Shown here: in pieces, positions 27,928 to 37,103 of the stretch
Layout: each line of letters begins with the position of its first letter
How positions within the stretch are numbered: the stretch's first letter is position 1
Assembly: GCA_963756365.1 (NCBI GenBank)
Contig: CAVWNF010000003.1
Location: forward strand, 2,415,856-2,479,855
Length of the DNA: 64,000 bases
From: WHTI01 sp963756365
GTDB lineage: Bacteria; Actinomycetota; CADDZG01; WHSQ01
Direction of reading: 5' to 3'
The notes under the pieces: generated by a model
Seen by the model: only the letters and a program-made list of their open reading frames with translations
Databases searched by the model: none
What the model was told of the DNA's origin: nothing
Position numbers and translations under genes: made by a program

Positions 27928-28718
27928 ATGTCGGGTGAGCACGAGGTCGCCACCGTCGGCGAGGAGATCCGTGATCCGGTCGGTCAGCAAGAGTTTCAGT
28001 CACGCTGGCGGCGATCTCCGTCGACGCGGTGGCGGATGTCGATCTCACGGTCGAAGCTCGGTCGTTTCGTAGCGCTCGTCGGTCCCTCGGGGTGCGGGAA
28101 GACCACCTTGTTGAAGATGATCGCCGGTCTCACGCCGTTACCCAAGGCGAGATCGAGGTTGGCGGAACCTTGGTAACGAAGCCGCTCCGACACTTCGGGA
28201 TGGCCTTCCAGAGTCCCGTGCTCCTCCCCTGGAGGTCGGCGCTGGCGAACGTGTTGCTCCCGATCGAGATGCTCAGGCGTGATCCCGCCGACTATGCCGA
28301 GCGCGCGCTGCGAACTGATGGACAAGGTCGGTCTCGGCGGCTCGGAGCGACTGAGGCCGCGGGAGATGTCCGGCGGGATGCGTATGCGGGTCTCACTGTG
28401 CCGAGCGCTCATCCACGACCCTCCCGTCCTCTTGCTGGACGAGCCCTTCACCGGGGTTGACGAGATCACCCGCGAGGCGCTGCTCGATCACCTCCTGACA
28501 CTGTGGGGCGCGTCCGGCAAAACGGTTGTGTTCGGTGACCCACGACGTGGACGAAGCGGTCTATCTCTCGGACAAGGTTGTCGGTGATGTCGAGACGACC
28601 GGGTCACATCACGCACGAGGTTGAGGTGCCCCTTCCCCGACCTCGGGCGCAGGAGATGCGCTATTCCCCTGAGTTCCTGGAGATAGCGCGCTCGACCAGA
28701 GAGGCGCTCCGGTCGTGA
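27928..28718 (+). CDS. NitT/TauT-family ABC importer ATP-binding protein, frame-disrupted
   Basis: Motifs: Walker A ALVGPSGCGKTTLLKMIAGL, Q-loop MAFQSPVLLPWRSALANVLLP, signature MSGGMRMRVSLCRALIHD and Walker B PVLLLDEPFTGVDEITREAL, followed by THDVDEAVYLSDKV. The FQ-x3-LLPW pattern and size (~263 aa) match SsuB/TauB/ThiZ-type ATPases for sulfonates, nitrate or pyrimidine-like compounds. Frame changes near 28010, 28115, 28310, 28535 and 28585. The stop overlaps the permease start (GTGA). Confidence 0.75.
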
Positions 28719-29586
28719 GGGTCCAGGATCAGCGGGGGCCGATCAGCGATCGTGCGCGCGGAGCGTTCTTCTTGCTCTCCCTGCTCATCGTTCGGGCGTG
28801 TGGCAGGTGGCCGTCATGGCAGGAGCGTCGCGCTTCGTCCTTCCCGCCCCCGCCGACGTATTCAGAGCGTTCCAGGAGTTCCACAGCGCGATCCTGAGCG
28901 CGACTTGGACGACCCTCGTCGAGGTGCTGCTCGGTTTCGGCGCTGCGGTGATCGTCGGCATCCTCCTCGCGACCGGGATCAGCGTACTCGAGGACGATCG
29001 CTGCGCTCCTCTATCCGCCCCTCCTCGCGATCAACGCGTTGCCCAAGATCGCGATCGCTCCTTTGCTACTCATCTGGATCGGGTTCGGCATCGCGATGAA
29101 GGTCGTCGTGGCGTTCCTGATCGCGATCTTTCCCGATCGTCATCGCGACGACGGTGGGCCTCAGGTCGGTTGACCCCGACCTGCACGATCTCGCCCGCTC
29201 GCTGCAGTTCGCCGCGCTTATTCACCTTCTGGAAGGTGGACCTTCCCTCGGCTCTGCCCTCGATCTTCGCGGGCCTGAAGGTGGGGATCACGCTCGCGGT
29301 CACGGGCGCGTTGGTCGGCGAGTTCATCTCCGCCACCGAGGGCCTTGGGTTCCTGATCCGGAGCGCTGTCAGTCCGTACCAGACCCCGCTTGCGTTCGCG
29401 GTGGTCATCGCAGTAGCGGCGATGAGCATGGCGTTATTCGGAGCGGTTGCCGCGATCGAGCATTTCCTCGTGCCGTGGGCGCGAGGTGCCCAGCGCGAGC
29501 GACTTACGCCTGGTAGCTCTCCTTTAGGAGATGGCGGTGGATCTTGTGGCTCGCGGTCCGAGGTAATGAACCGGGGTCGGACATGA
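28715..29586 (+). CDS. NitT/TauT-family ABC importer permease, frame-disrupted
   Basis: GTG start overlapping the ATPase stop. The N-terminal helix is followed by VWQVAVMAGASRFVLPAPADV, typical of SsuC/TauC. The EAA loop region reads DPDLHDLARSL then FWKVDLPSALPSIFAGLKV, followed by GITLAVTGALVGEFISATEGLG. Five to six helices. Partners are the ATPase upstream and probably the NMT1/THI5-like binding protein at 31192. Frame changes near 28795, 28990, 29130 and 29225. The true stop may be at 29516 rather than 29586, because the convergent ligase ends at 29504. Confidence 0.72.
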
Positions 29587-31117
29587 CGACCTCCCGGGGC
29601 GTGACCCCGAACGATGCGAAGAGCTCGCGCTGGAGCCGCTCCCGCGCGTCGCTTCGGTCCGGCCCGTTCAGGGAGGTCTCGACGTACAGCACGACGTCCT
29701 CACCTTTGGCGCTCGGTACGCCGATCGCCGCGCAGACGGCCGCTGCGATCGCCCAGGACTCCGATCGCCGCCGACTCGATGTCCTCCGCGACGATGGTTG
29801 CGGCCGCGGACGATGATCACGTTCTTGATGCGGCCACTTATGAAGAGGTGCCCATCGGCCATGTAGCCGAGGTCGCCGGTGAGGAACCAGTCACCGTCCA
29901 CGCACGTGCGGCGGTGGCCTCGGGTCGCCCCAGGTATCCGTCCATGGCTCCCGGCTCCGCACCTTGATCTCGCCCGCCCGCCGGTCGGGGAGATCGGCCC
30001 CCGTGTCATCGACGATCTTATCTCAACGTCCGGGCTGGGGGATGCCGACCGTGAGGAGGTCACGAGGTCTCCGCTCCCGTCGTGCGAGTGCGCGGCACCT
30101 TCGGTGAGAGTCCGCTCGGGCCACGCGATCCGTGCGCGGGCCCTCACCCGAGGGGCACCGCCGAGATCGCGCCGATCTCACACATCCCGTAGGCGGGTTT
30201 GAACGCGGCTCGGATCGAATCCGAATCGTCCGGCGGCATCCGCGAACGCATCGATGGTCGCCGCGGCTCGGAACGCTCGTTGGTCATCCCCGCGACGCTC
30301 CAGCGTGAGAGGTCGAGGTTCTCGTCGGTATCGCGGAGTTGTTTCGTGACCAGCCCGTACGCGGACGAGGCAACCAGCGAGTAGGTGGCCTCCCGGTCGC
30401 TGATGGTCCGGATCCAGAGCATCGGGTCGGCCGAGAAAGCGGCGGGAGCGAGGAGGATGCTATCGACGCCCAGCCATCATCGGATACAGAACGTCTCCGA
30501 AGATCGCCCAGTGACCGAGCGGAGCCCATCCGACGCGGACGATCTCCCGGGTCTAGTCCGCCCCGGGTAGCGCTGTGTGCGAGCCAATCCCAGTACTGCG
30601 CGCGATGAGATTTCACTATCGCCTTAGGCGCACCGGTCGTCCCTGAGGTGAAGTTGATCGCGCAGGTTGTCGCTGGCTCGAGCGTCGGCAGCTCGACCGT
30701 GCCGGGATCGCCCATCTCACCGAGGAGTAGTGCCGGAACGTGGGCGATCTCGGCCTCATCACGGTCCGACAAGAACGTCGCTCCGGTGAACGAGATCTGT
30801 CCGCGTGCCGTTTCTTCCCACGCTGCCTTTCCGGTGCTCACCTTCGGGGGCAGGATCGGAAGAAGCGTCGCCCGCGTACCAGGCACCGAGCGCGGTCGTG
30901 ATGAACCCTGCCGAGGAGGTCGCGACCGCAGCGACCGTCACCCCGGGACCGATCCCTGCGTCGATGAGGTTCCCGGCGATGGCCCCGGCGCGTTCGTCCA
31001 GTTCATCGAATGTGTACGCCTCGCTCCGGCCCCGGCGCCCGACGATCGTCAACTCGCCCCCTCGGTGCTCTCTGCCCGCGAAGTGCGTCGGGAAGCGTGC
31101 GGGGCCGCGTCCGTCAC
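29504..31117 (-). CDS. fatty-acyl-AMP ligase-like enzyme, frame-disrupted
   Basis: GTG start at 31117 chosen for AGGAGGAG just upstream. ANL motifs: YTFDELDERAGAIAGNLIDA, INFTSGTTGAPKAIVKSHRA (ATP loop), then SSAYGLVTKQLRDT, LSRWSVAGMTNE and FKPAYGMCEIGAIS, which follow the FAAL pattern seen more cleanly in the gene at 38821. The end has DPGSLPRTASHKIHRHL with the A10 Lys. It would form acyl-AMP and pass the acyl group to a carrier protein. At least six frame changes (31060, 30830, 30540, 30430, 30140, 29930, 29800). It diverges from the binding-protein operon at 31192. Confidence 0.7.
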
Positions 31118-31153
31118 CGATCTCCTCCTGAGCCTCTCGTCCGCTGGACTATT

Positions 31154-31169
31154 GTCTGCACGGTCAGAC
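31154..31169 (+). promoter_or_regulatory. inverted repeat before the 31192 operon
   Basis: GTCTG (31154-31158) / CAGAC (31165-31169) with a 6-bp spacer, in the 74-bp intergenic region between divergent genes. The ribosome site AAGGGG follows at 31181-31186. A small operator is possible; the arms are short. Confidence 0.3.
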
Positions 31170-31191
31170 TTACCTAATCCAAGGGGATCCC

Positions 31192-32202
31192 GTGACATCC
31201 AGACGCTATCTTCTCGCCGCGCTAGTGGTCGTGGCGGTGCTCGCGGGAGCGGGCTGCGGTGGCGACGAGCCGTCGTCCTCGTCTCCAGCGAAGTTGACGC
31301 CCGTTCAACTGATGCTCGGGTTCGCGGTTCAAGGGCAGGACTCGACTATCGCGGTAGGGATCGAGGAAGGCTTCTTCGCCGAAGAGGGCATCGAGTTGAC
31401 CATCCTCGGGGGCGAGAGCAGCGCCGCCACGACCGCCACCGTCGCATCCGGTGGAGCGGAGTTCGGTATCACTGACCTCGCCACCGTCGCCCTCGCTCAC
31501 GCGGAGGACGAGACGGTGCCGGTGAAAGCGATCTCATCGCTCCATGCCGTGGCCCCCTACGTCATCTATTCGATGAAGGACGGGGCGAACATCGCCGAGC
31601 CTTCTGATCTCGATGGAGCGACGCTCTACATCAGTTCACAGAGCACGATCCGCCAACTGGTGGACACGTGGGCCGCGAAGAACGGGTTCGGGGGCTACGA
31701 GTTCGGCGAGTCGGATTCGGCCACCGCTTCGCAACTGCTCCTTACCGGCGACATCTCTTCCCAGGTCACGTACGTAACCAACCGGGTCGAGTTCGAGGCT
31801 GAGGCTGCCAAGGAGGGCAAGGAGGTGGTGAGCCTGTGGCTTGGCGAGCACGGGATGGAGGACTTCTACGGGAACGTCTTCGTGACCAACACCGACTTCG
31901 CCGCCGAGCACCCAGAGATCGTCGAAGGGTTCGTGCACGCGTCGATCCGTTCGATCCAGTACACGTTCGACCATCCCGACGAGGCCGCTGCCGCTCTTCA
32001 GAAGGACTTCCCAACGATCACTTCCGCGTCGACACGCTTTCGGCTCGAGAGCTACGAGCAGTTGCTGACGGCTGGCGGCGCCCCGATCGGCGACCTGACC
32101 GCCGCCAAGGTTGCATCCACGATCGGGTACGTGATCGAAGGTCTGAAGATCGACGATTCCGTAAGTCCGGAGGACGTGGTGTTGGAGGGATACCTGAAGT
32201 GA
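31192..32202 (+). CDS. NMT1/THI5-like ABC transporter substrate-binding lipoprotein
   Basis: 336 aa, GTG start. Lipobox LAGAGC (Cys ~22). The family pattern is clear: VQLMLGFAVQGQDSTIAVGI with GFFAEEGIELTILGG, ATVASGGAEFGITDLATVAL and LYISSQSTIRQLVDTW. These periplasmic-type proteins bind sulfonates, nitrate or pyrimidine-like ligands for NitT/TauT importers. The cognate ATPase and permease are probably those at 27928-29586, separated by the convergent ligase. The frame is intact. The stop overlaps the next gene (GTGA), tying it to two hydrolases and an ACP, which is an unusual operon for such a binding protein. Confidence 0.85.
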   Translation: MTSRRYLLAALVVVAVLAGAGCGGDEPSSSSPAKLTPVQLMLGFAVQGQDSTIAVGIEEGFFAEEGIELTILGGESSAATTATVASGGAEFGITDLATVALAHAEDETVPVKAISSLHAVAPYVIYSMKDGANIAEPSDLDGATLYISSQSTIRQLVDTWAAKNGFGGYEFGESDSATASQLLLTGDISSQVTYVTNRVEFEAEAAKEGKEVVSLWLGEHGMEDFYGNVFVTNTDFAAEHPEIVEGFVHASIRSIQYTFDHPDEAAAALQKDFPTITSASTRFRLESYEQLLTAGGAPIGDLTAAKVASTIGYVIEGLKIDDSVSPEDVVLEGYLK

Positions 32203-33062
32203 CGCCTGTGGATGTGACCTCGGTCGCTTCACGACTGGGCGAACACCAGAGCAGAACGGATGCGGGCTTTACCGAGAGCACCGGCACCCTGCGGATCGGG
32301 AGCGACGAGCTTCTCTATGTGATGACGGCCCCCGAAGGGCCTTTCCGATCGACGGGGATCGTGATGAGCCCGTCGTACTTCGAGCTGTCGATGCTGCAGT
32401 CGGCCGAGATCGAGTTCGCGCGCCGCAGCGCGGCGTCCGGGTTCGCGTGCATCTACGTCCAGCCGCCGGGGGCCGGCGACAGTACCGGTGACCCCCTGAC
32501 AACGACCTTCTCGGATCGGATCGCCGCCGCCCTCGCCGGCGCCGCCGAACTCCGACCGCGAAGCGGCTCGACCGACCGCGTGCGCTTCTTCGGCCCTCGT
32601 GCCGGCGGCCTCGTCGCACTGCTCGCGGCTCAGGAACTAGAGGGGGCTGGCGCGGTCGTGTGGGATCCGGCTCTCGACGGAGACGTCTACTGGAACCAGG
32701 TCCGGCGGTTGGCGCGCGTCGCCGCGGTGGTGGGTCGCCAGGACCAGTTCGAGGAGCCCCAGATGGAGGTGTCTCGATCGGGCCGTTCCTCGGTCATGGG
32801 GATCGATATCACCCCTGCACAACTCGATGACCTTCGAGCAGCACCTTCGGGACTGCGAAACGGAGCGATCTCGGGCCCGGTCCTTCTCCTGGGGTTGAAC
32901 GACTCCCAGGTATCGGAAGCCGGTGAGCGCCTTGCCCCCGTCGTCACCGGCGAGATCCATCGTCACAGTCTCGGACGTCGTGACATCTGGCACCTCGGTC
33001 TGCGACGGGGCGCCGAGGTGATCGGCCCCACCGTCGAATGGATGACGGAGCACCTGGACTGA
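32199..33062 (+). CDS. alpha/beta-hydrolase-like protein lacking the nucleophile serine
   Basis: 287 aa, GTG start overlapping the upstream stop. Fold cues are the oxyanion/strand region GIVMSPSYFELSML, FACIYVQPPGAGDS and VRFFGPRAGGLVALLAA at the nucleophile elbow. The usual GxSxG reads GPRAG, so the catalytic Ser is an Arg. Distal features resemble hydrolases (WDPALDGDVYWNQ, late LGRRDIWHLGLR). In exosortase-A-associated gene sets two such hydrolases occur with an acyl ligase and an ACP; this pair may be related, although no exosortase is in the window. It is probably non-hydrolytic or uses another residue. Confidence 0.72.
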   Translation: MTPVDVTSVASRLGEHQSRTDAGFTESTGTLRIGSDELLYVMTAPEGPFRSTGIVMSPSYFELSMLQSAEIEFARRSAASGFACIYVQPPGAGDSTGDPLTTTFSDRIAAALAGAAELRPRSGSTDRVRFFGPRAGGLVALLAAQELEGAGAVVWDPALDGDVYWNQVRRLARVAAVVGRQDQFEEPQMEVSRSGRSSVMGIDITPAQLDDLRAAPSGLRNGAISGPVLLLGLNDSQVSEAGERLAPVVTGEIHRHSLGRRDIWHLGLRRGAEVIGPTVEWMTEHLD

Positions 33063-33853
33063 TGCAGGTTCCCTTCTTCGTCCCGACCTCTGCCGGCACG
33101 ATCGACGCGATCGCCCACCTCCCCGATGGCGGTGCCCTCAAAGGTCCTGCCGTCGTGTTCCTGCCCGGGGGAGACAATCCGCGGACGCGCAACCGGGTTG
33201 GTCTCGAACTGGCCAGGGACCTTGCGACCAACGGCCAGCCCGTGATGCGGCTCGATCTCCCCGGCTGTGGGCTCTCACCGATCCCCGAGGTCATCAAAGA
33301 CAGGGACGTTCTCGGCCACGCTCTCGTTGAGGCGGTGGCGTGGTTCCGCGAGATGACGGGAGCCGAGACCTCTGCCATCGCCGGGACCTGCGGAGGTGCC
33401 GCAACCTCGTTGGCGGTTGCCGCCCGCGATCCGTTAACAACGAAGGCGATCGCGATCGATCTTCCGACGATCAAGCGCAAGAAGCGGAAGGCTCTTCGGC
33501 GGGTCAGGGCCGGGATCGCGGCGGTCGATCCGGTGGGCGAGCGCTTCACCGCGGCTCTCGTCGGCGGTGGATCGAAGGGCGAGATGGAAGGCTGGTTCCC
33601 GAGCGTCATCGACAGCCTCGAGCGCGCAGCAGGTGGTACGCAGGTGACGTTCGTCTATGGCGGCGCGGATCATTTCTACGAGGATTTCCAAGAGCTCATG
33701 AACTCCGACGTGCTAGGCGAGGAGATCAGGTCGGCGTGGGACGTCAAGGTCCTGCCCGACGCCCAGCTCTACGGGTTCACGAAGGTCGAGGACATGGCGT
33801 GGTTGCGGGACGCACTCGTCGAGATCCTTGCGCAGCCGGAAGGAGCGGGATGA
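33062..33853 (+). CDS. alpha/beta-hydrolase-like protein with cysteine at the nucleophile position
   Basis: 263 aa, ATG overlapping the previous stop (TGATG). Features: VVFLPGGDNPRTRNRVGLEL, LDLPGCGLS (typical strand after the oxyanion loop) and SAIAGTCGGAATSLAVAA, where the elbow is G-T-C-G-G so Cys replaces Ser. VTFVYGGADHFYEDF carries a plausible acidic residue. Cys-nucleophile hydrolases of this fold include dienelactone hydrolases and some acyltransferases, so an acyl-transfer role on the neighbouring ACP is possible. It is coupled to both the hydrolase before it and the ACP after it. Confidence 0.75.
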   Translation: MQVPFFVPTSAGTIDAIAHLPDGGALKGPAVVFLPGGDNPRTRNRVGLELARDLATNGQPVMRLDLPGCGLSPIPEVIKDRDVLGHALVEAVAWFREMTGAETSAIAGTCGGAATSLAVAARDPLTTKAIAIDLPTIKRKKRKALRRVRAGIAAVDPVGERFTAALVGGGSKGEMEGWFPSVIDSLERAAGGTQVTFVYGGADHFYEDFQELMNSDVLGEEIRSAWDVKVLPDAQLYGFTKVEDMAWLRDALVEILAQPEGAG

Positions 33854-34117
33854 CCGAGCAAGAGTCGTTCCCTCGCTTCCGCGACATGGTCATCGCCGCG
33901 GCCGAGGTGTCCGAAGGAGACGTCGCTGGGGCCCGAGCGGTCGAGACCCGACTCGTTCCTCCCCGACTTCCTCGACTCGATCGGGCTGGCGACGCTCTTG
34001 GGCATGATCGAGGACTCGTTCGAGATCGCCTTCGAGGACGATGAACTGGAACCGGAACTGTTCGAATCGATCACGTCCTTAACGGCTGCGGTCGCCGTGA
34101 AGCTGGCAGCGTCGTGA
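33850..34117 (+). CDS. acyl carrier protein, one frameshift
   Basis: ATG at 33850 (ATGA overlap, GGAAGGAG upstream). The N-terminus is TEQESFPRFRDMVIAAAEVS. After a frame change near 33950 the carrier core appears: FLPDFLDSIGLATLLGMIED with the pantetheine-accepting Ser in DSIG, then ESITSLTAAVAVKLAAS. Corrected length is ~88 aa. It ends in a GTGA overlap with the following glycosyltransferase, giving a translationally coupled run of binding protein, two hydrolases, ACP and GT2. Confidence 0.75.
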
Positions 34118-35058
34118 GCGGCATCTCTCTCGTTATCGAGACCGAGAATGTCAAGGACGCGGGCCGAGAGCGCGCGCTCGAGATGCTTCGGGTGTTGCGA
34201 CAGGAACTCGAGAGTCACCGCGACGTCCAGGTGGTGCTCGTCTTCGATGAAGAGGCCGCGTCGAGGACCGACGTCGAGCAACTCTTGCAAGAGGGCGGGC
34301 TGACCGATCTCGGGATCGAGATCGAGTTCGTTGCCACCCGCGACACCGCCTACTACGACTCAAAGAACCTCGGCTCGTTGTCGGCAACCAAGGAGATCCT
34401 CGTCCTCCTCGACAGCGATGTGATCCCCGAGCCGGGGTGGCTCGATGCGATGCTCGCCGGCATCGACAACCCCGATATCGACGTGATCGGTGGGGCCGTG
34501 TACATGGGCCCGATCCGAACCCTGGTCGACAAGGCCTTCGCTGCGTTCTGGTTCTTCCCGCTACGGCGCGAGGCCGTCGGCATGAGGGCGGTCGAGCACC
34601 TCTTCGCGAACAACATGGCGATGCGTCGGCAGTTCTTCTTGGACAACCCATTCCCCGACGATCCCGAGATGACGCGGGGCCACTGCACGATCTGGGCGAG
34701 CGAACTCAAGAGCAATGGCCGCTCACTGTGGCAGGACACTTCCGCTCGCGTCGCGCACCCCTCGCCCCAAGGATTCGTCTTCAAGCGCGGGTTGATGCGC
34801 GGTCACGATCGGTACCTCAGAGGTAAACGAGCCGGAACTCTCCGGGGAGGAGCACTGCTGACTTCGATCCGGATGTTGGTCTTCGAGATCGGGAGGTCCA
34901 GCAGGCGCATCTTCAGACGCCGCAAGCAGGCGCAACTCTCGTGGTTCGAAGTTCCAGGGGCGTTCGGTATCGCGATCTACTACTGGACCGCCGAGTGGCT
35001 CGGCTTCGTCCTCGAGTGGCTACGTCCCGGGTGGGTTACTCGCCGCTTCTCCGCCTGA
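34114..35058 (+). CDS. glycosyltransferase family 2
   Basis: 314 aa, GTG start. GT-A fold with an N-terminal SGISLVIETENV strand, the metal-binding ILVLLDSDVIPEPGWLD (DxD) and an AVYMGP/NNMAMRRQFF acceptor region. It ends in a basic C-terminal tail with one hydrophobic stretch (GIAIYYWTAEWLGFVLEWL) that may associate with the membrane. It would add a sugar to the island's glycan. The frame is intact. The 3' end overlaps the convergent GT4 gene by 23 bp. Confidence 0.85.
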   Translation: MSGISLVIETENVKDAGRERALEMLRVLRQELESHRDVQVVLVFDEEAASRTDVEQLLQEGGLTDLGIEIEFVATRDTAYYDSKNLGSLSATKEILVLLDSDVIPEPGWLDAMLAGIDNPDIDVIGGAVYMGPIRTLVDKAFAAFWFFPLRREAVGMRAVEHLFANNMAMRRQFFLDNPFPDDPEMTRGHCTIWASELKSNGRSLWQDTSARVAHPSPQGFVFKRGLMRGHDRYLRGKRAGTLRGGALLTSIRMLVFEIGRSSRRIFRRRKQAQLSWFEVPGAFGIAIYYWTAEWLGFVLEWLRPGWVTRRFSA

Positions 35059-36178
35059 CGGACCCCATCACCGCCGCGTATGCGGTGACGAGCTTGTCGG
35101 CGGTGTGCTGGATCGTCAGACGAGAGCGGATCAGTCTCGGCACCCGGCGGCCCCCATCGAACGTCGAAGCTCTCTGTCCTTGACGAGACGCGTGAGTCCC
35201 TGAGCCCACGCAGTCGGCGTCGCCGGGCATTGCGATGGTCAGCGGCTGCGGCCCTTCGACCCGTAGCTCTTCGTTGTCGAGTACGGGGGTCACTACGGCG
35301 GGCAGTCCCGTCGCCATCGCTTCGAGGAGCGAGTTAGAGAGCCCTTCGGATGCGCTCGGCAGCACGAAGATGTCGGAGGCGCGGAGGTACTTCTCGACCT
35401 CGTCCGTGAACCCGACGAAGTCGATGCGGTCGGCGACGCCGAGTTGGCGGGCCAGGCCCTCTAGGCGCTGGCTTCTGCTCGCCGTCACCGAGGACGATGA
35501 GTCGCGCGCCGTGGATCTGTTTCATCGCGTGAACCAGTGTGTCGACGCCCTTCACCCGCACCAAGCGTCCCGTGAAGGTGATGATGGCCTCGTCCCCGAA
35601 CCCGAGTTCGGATCGCAAGCGCACTCGCTCGTCGGGGAGTGGAGGTCGGTGTTGTTCGGTGTCCACGCCATTTGGAGCAGAGAAGATCCTCGACGGCTCG
35701 ACGCCGAGATCCGCAAGCTCGTCGCGAACGTTCGAGCTCTGAGCGATGAACCACGCCTTCGAGAGGATCGATCGAGCGTCGTCGTCGACCGAACGGCGCG
35801 TCCATGAGCAGCTTGAGGTCCTGCCACTCTCCGGCGCGTGAGATCTTGACCAGAGCGGGGATGCCGTATCGGTCGGCACCTCGCACTGCGGCAGCGGCAT
35901 GACGACCCCCCATGGTGTGCAGGATGTCGATCTCGCCCTGATGTCTCGTGATGTGCGCCGCAGCGGTGGCAGCGAATCCGACCGATGCAACCCCACTGGC
36001 CCCCGGGATAGCCGATCGGCGCACGGGTGCGCCCGCCAGGGTCTCGCGTGCGGGGCAGACCTCGCCCCCCTCCCGCCACGACTTCCACGTCGGCACCCCG
36101 TTCTCGCAGCAAGGGGATCAGCTTGAGGGCTTGCATCTGGATGCCGGTCCCACCGACGCGGAGATCACGGATGGTCAT
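35036..36178 (-). CDS. glycosyltransferase family 4, frame-disrupted
   Basis: Start at the ATG at 36178 (TIRDLRVGGTGIQMQALKLI, the donor-side glycine loop). Then ILHTMGGRHAAAAVRG, FIAQSSNVRDELADLGV with IFSAPNGVD, and the GT4 core IITFTGRLVRVKGVDTLVHA and VLPSASEGLSNSLLEAMATG (E-x7-E). Three or four frame changes (near 36060, 35790 and 35480). It is a retaining GT-B enzyme of unknown donor. It is the only minus-strand gene among the plus-strand genes from 31192 to 37906. Confidence 0.75.
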
Positions 36179-36269
36179 CAGTACGCGGATGGGTGGGACC
36201 TCCTTGCGGGTAGTGCCCGTCGGTCTGATTAGATACGGCAGCGTAAACCGCTACCTGAGGAGCGATGCC

Positions 36270-37103
36270 GTGAGCGACCAGCTCACCAGAGTGTTCACCC
36301 CCAAGAGCAGGCCCAACCGGTTCGAGTGGACCGGGTTCTCGCCGCGCTCCTACGTGGACCTCTTGAGGGCGCTCGTGAGCGCGCAGGTAAAGGTCAGGTA
36401 TCGCAACAGCGCGCTCGGGTTCGGCTGGGCGGTCCTGAACCCGCTGATCCAGATGCTCGTCTACTCGTTCGTGTTCGGCTCGATCTTCGGGAGCGGGGAT
36501 CGAGCGAACTTCAGGCTGTATCTCCTGGCCGGGCTGCTCCCGTGGCAGGCGTTCTCGAGTGGGTTGACCACTTCGGTGAAGAGCCTCGTCGTCGGTCGCG
36601 ACCTCCTGAAGAAGGCACCCTTCCCGAGCGAAACGCTTCCCCTGGCGTCGGCTCTCACCGCTCTCGTCAACTCTCTGATCATCATGGTGGTGCTGTTCGT
36701 GTTCCTGATCGTGGGCGACTTCCCGGTGCTAGCGAACCTTCACTGGGTCTTTATCGCACTGGCGATCGAGGTCGTGTTCCTGTGCGGACTCTCGCTACTC
36801 CTGGCCCCCTTGAACGTCTACTTCAGAGACGTCGAACACTTCGTTCTCTTCCTCGTCTGGATCTGGTTCTTCCTGACGCCGGTCGTTTACCCGCTGTCGA
36901 AGCTCGAGGCGTTCCAGGCGAAGGTGATCCTGGCGCTCAACCCGATGGCGGTGGTCGTGACGACGATCCAGAACGCGCTCCTGCGGGGACAGCCTCCGGG
37001 GTGGGAGCCGCTCGCTACCGCTGGGGGACTGTCACTTGGCGTCCTGGCACTCGGCTGGTGGGTCTTCAAGAAACTCCAATACGAACTGCCGAAGGCCCTC
37101 TGA
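36270..37103 (+). CDS. wzm: ABC-2 polysaccharide exporter permease (Wzm/TagG-like)
   Basis: 277 aa from the GTG at 36270 with GAGGAG upstream. Six membrane helices. The N-terminal signature SYVDLLRALVSAQVKVRYRN with SALGFGWAVLNPL is typical of O-antigen/teichoic acid export permeases. Further motifs are LLPWQAFSSGL, NVYFRDVEH and FFLTPVVYPLS. With the ATPase encoded next it would flip an undecaprenyl-linked glycan across the membrane. The stop overlaps the ATPase start (TGATG). Confidence 0.88.
   Translation: MSDQLTRVFTPKSRPNRFEWTGFSPRSYVDLLRALVSAQVKVRYRNSALGFGWAVLNPLIQMLVYSFVFGSIFGSGDRANFRLYLLAGLLPWQAFSSGLTTSVKSLVVGRDLLKKAPFPSETLPLASALTALVNSLIIMVVLFVFLIVGDFPVLANLHWVFIALAIEVVFLCGLSLLLAPLNVYFRDVEHFVLFLVWIWFFLTPVVYPLSKLEAFQAKVILALNPMAVVVTTIQNALLRGQPPGWEPLATAGGLSLGVLALGWWVFKKLQYELPKAL

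Noticed and set aside
21000..31200. Interpretation of the region as a degenerate (pseudogene) island
   Set aside because: Catalytic motifs are intact in every broken gene and breaks are single-base-like, so sequencing/assembly error is the simpler explanation.
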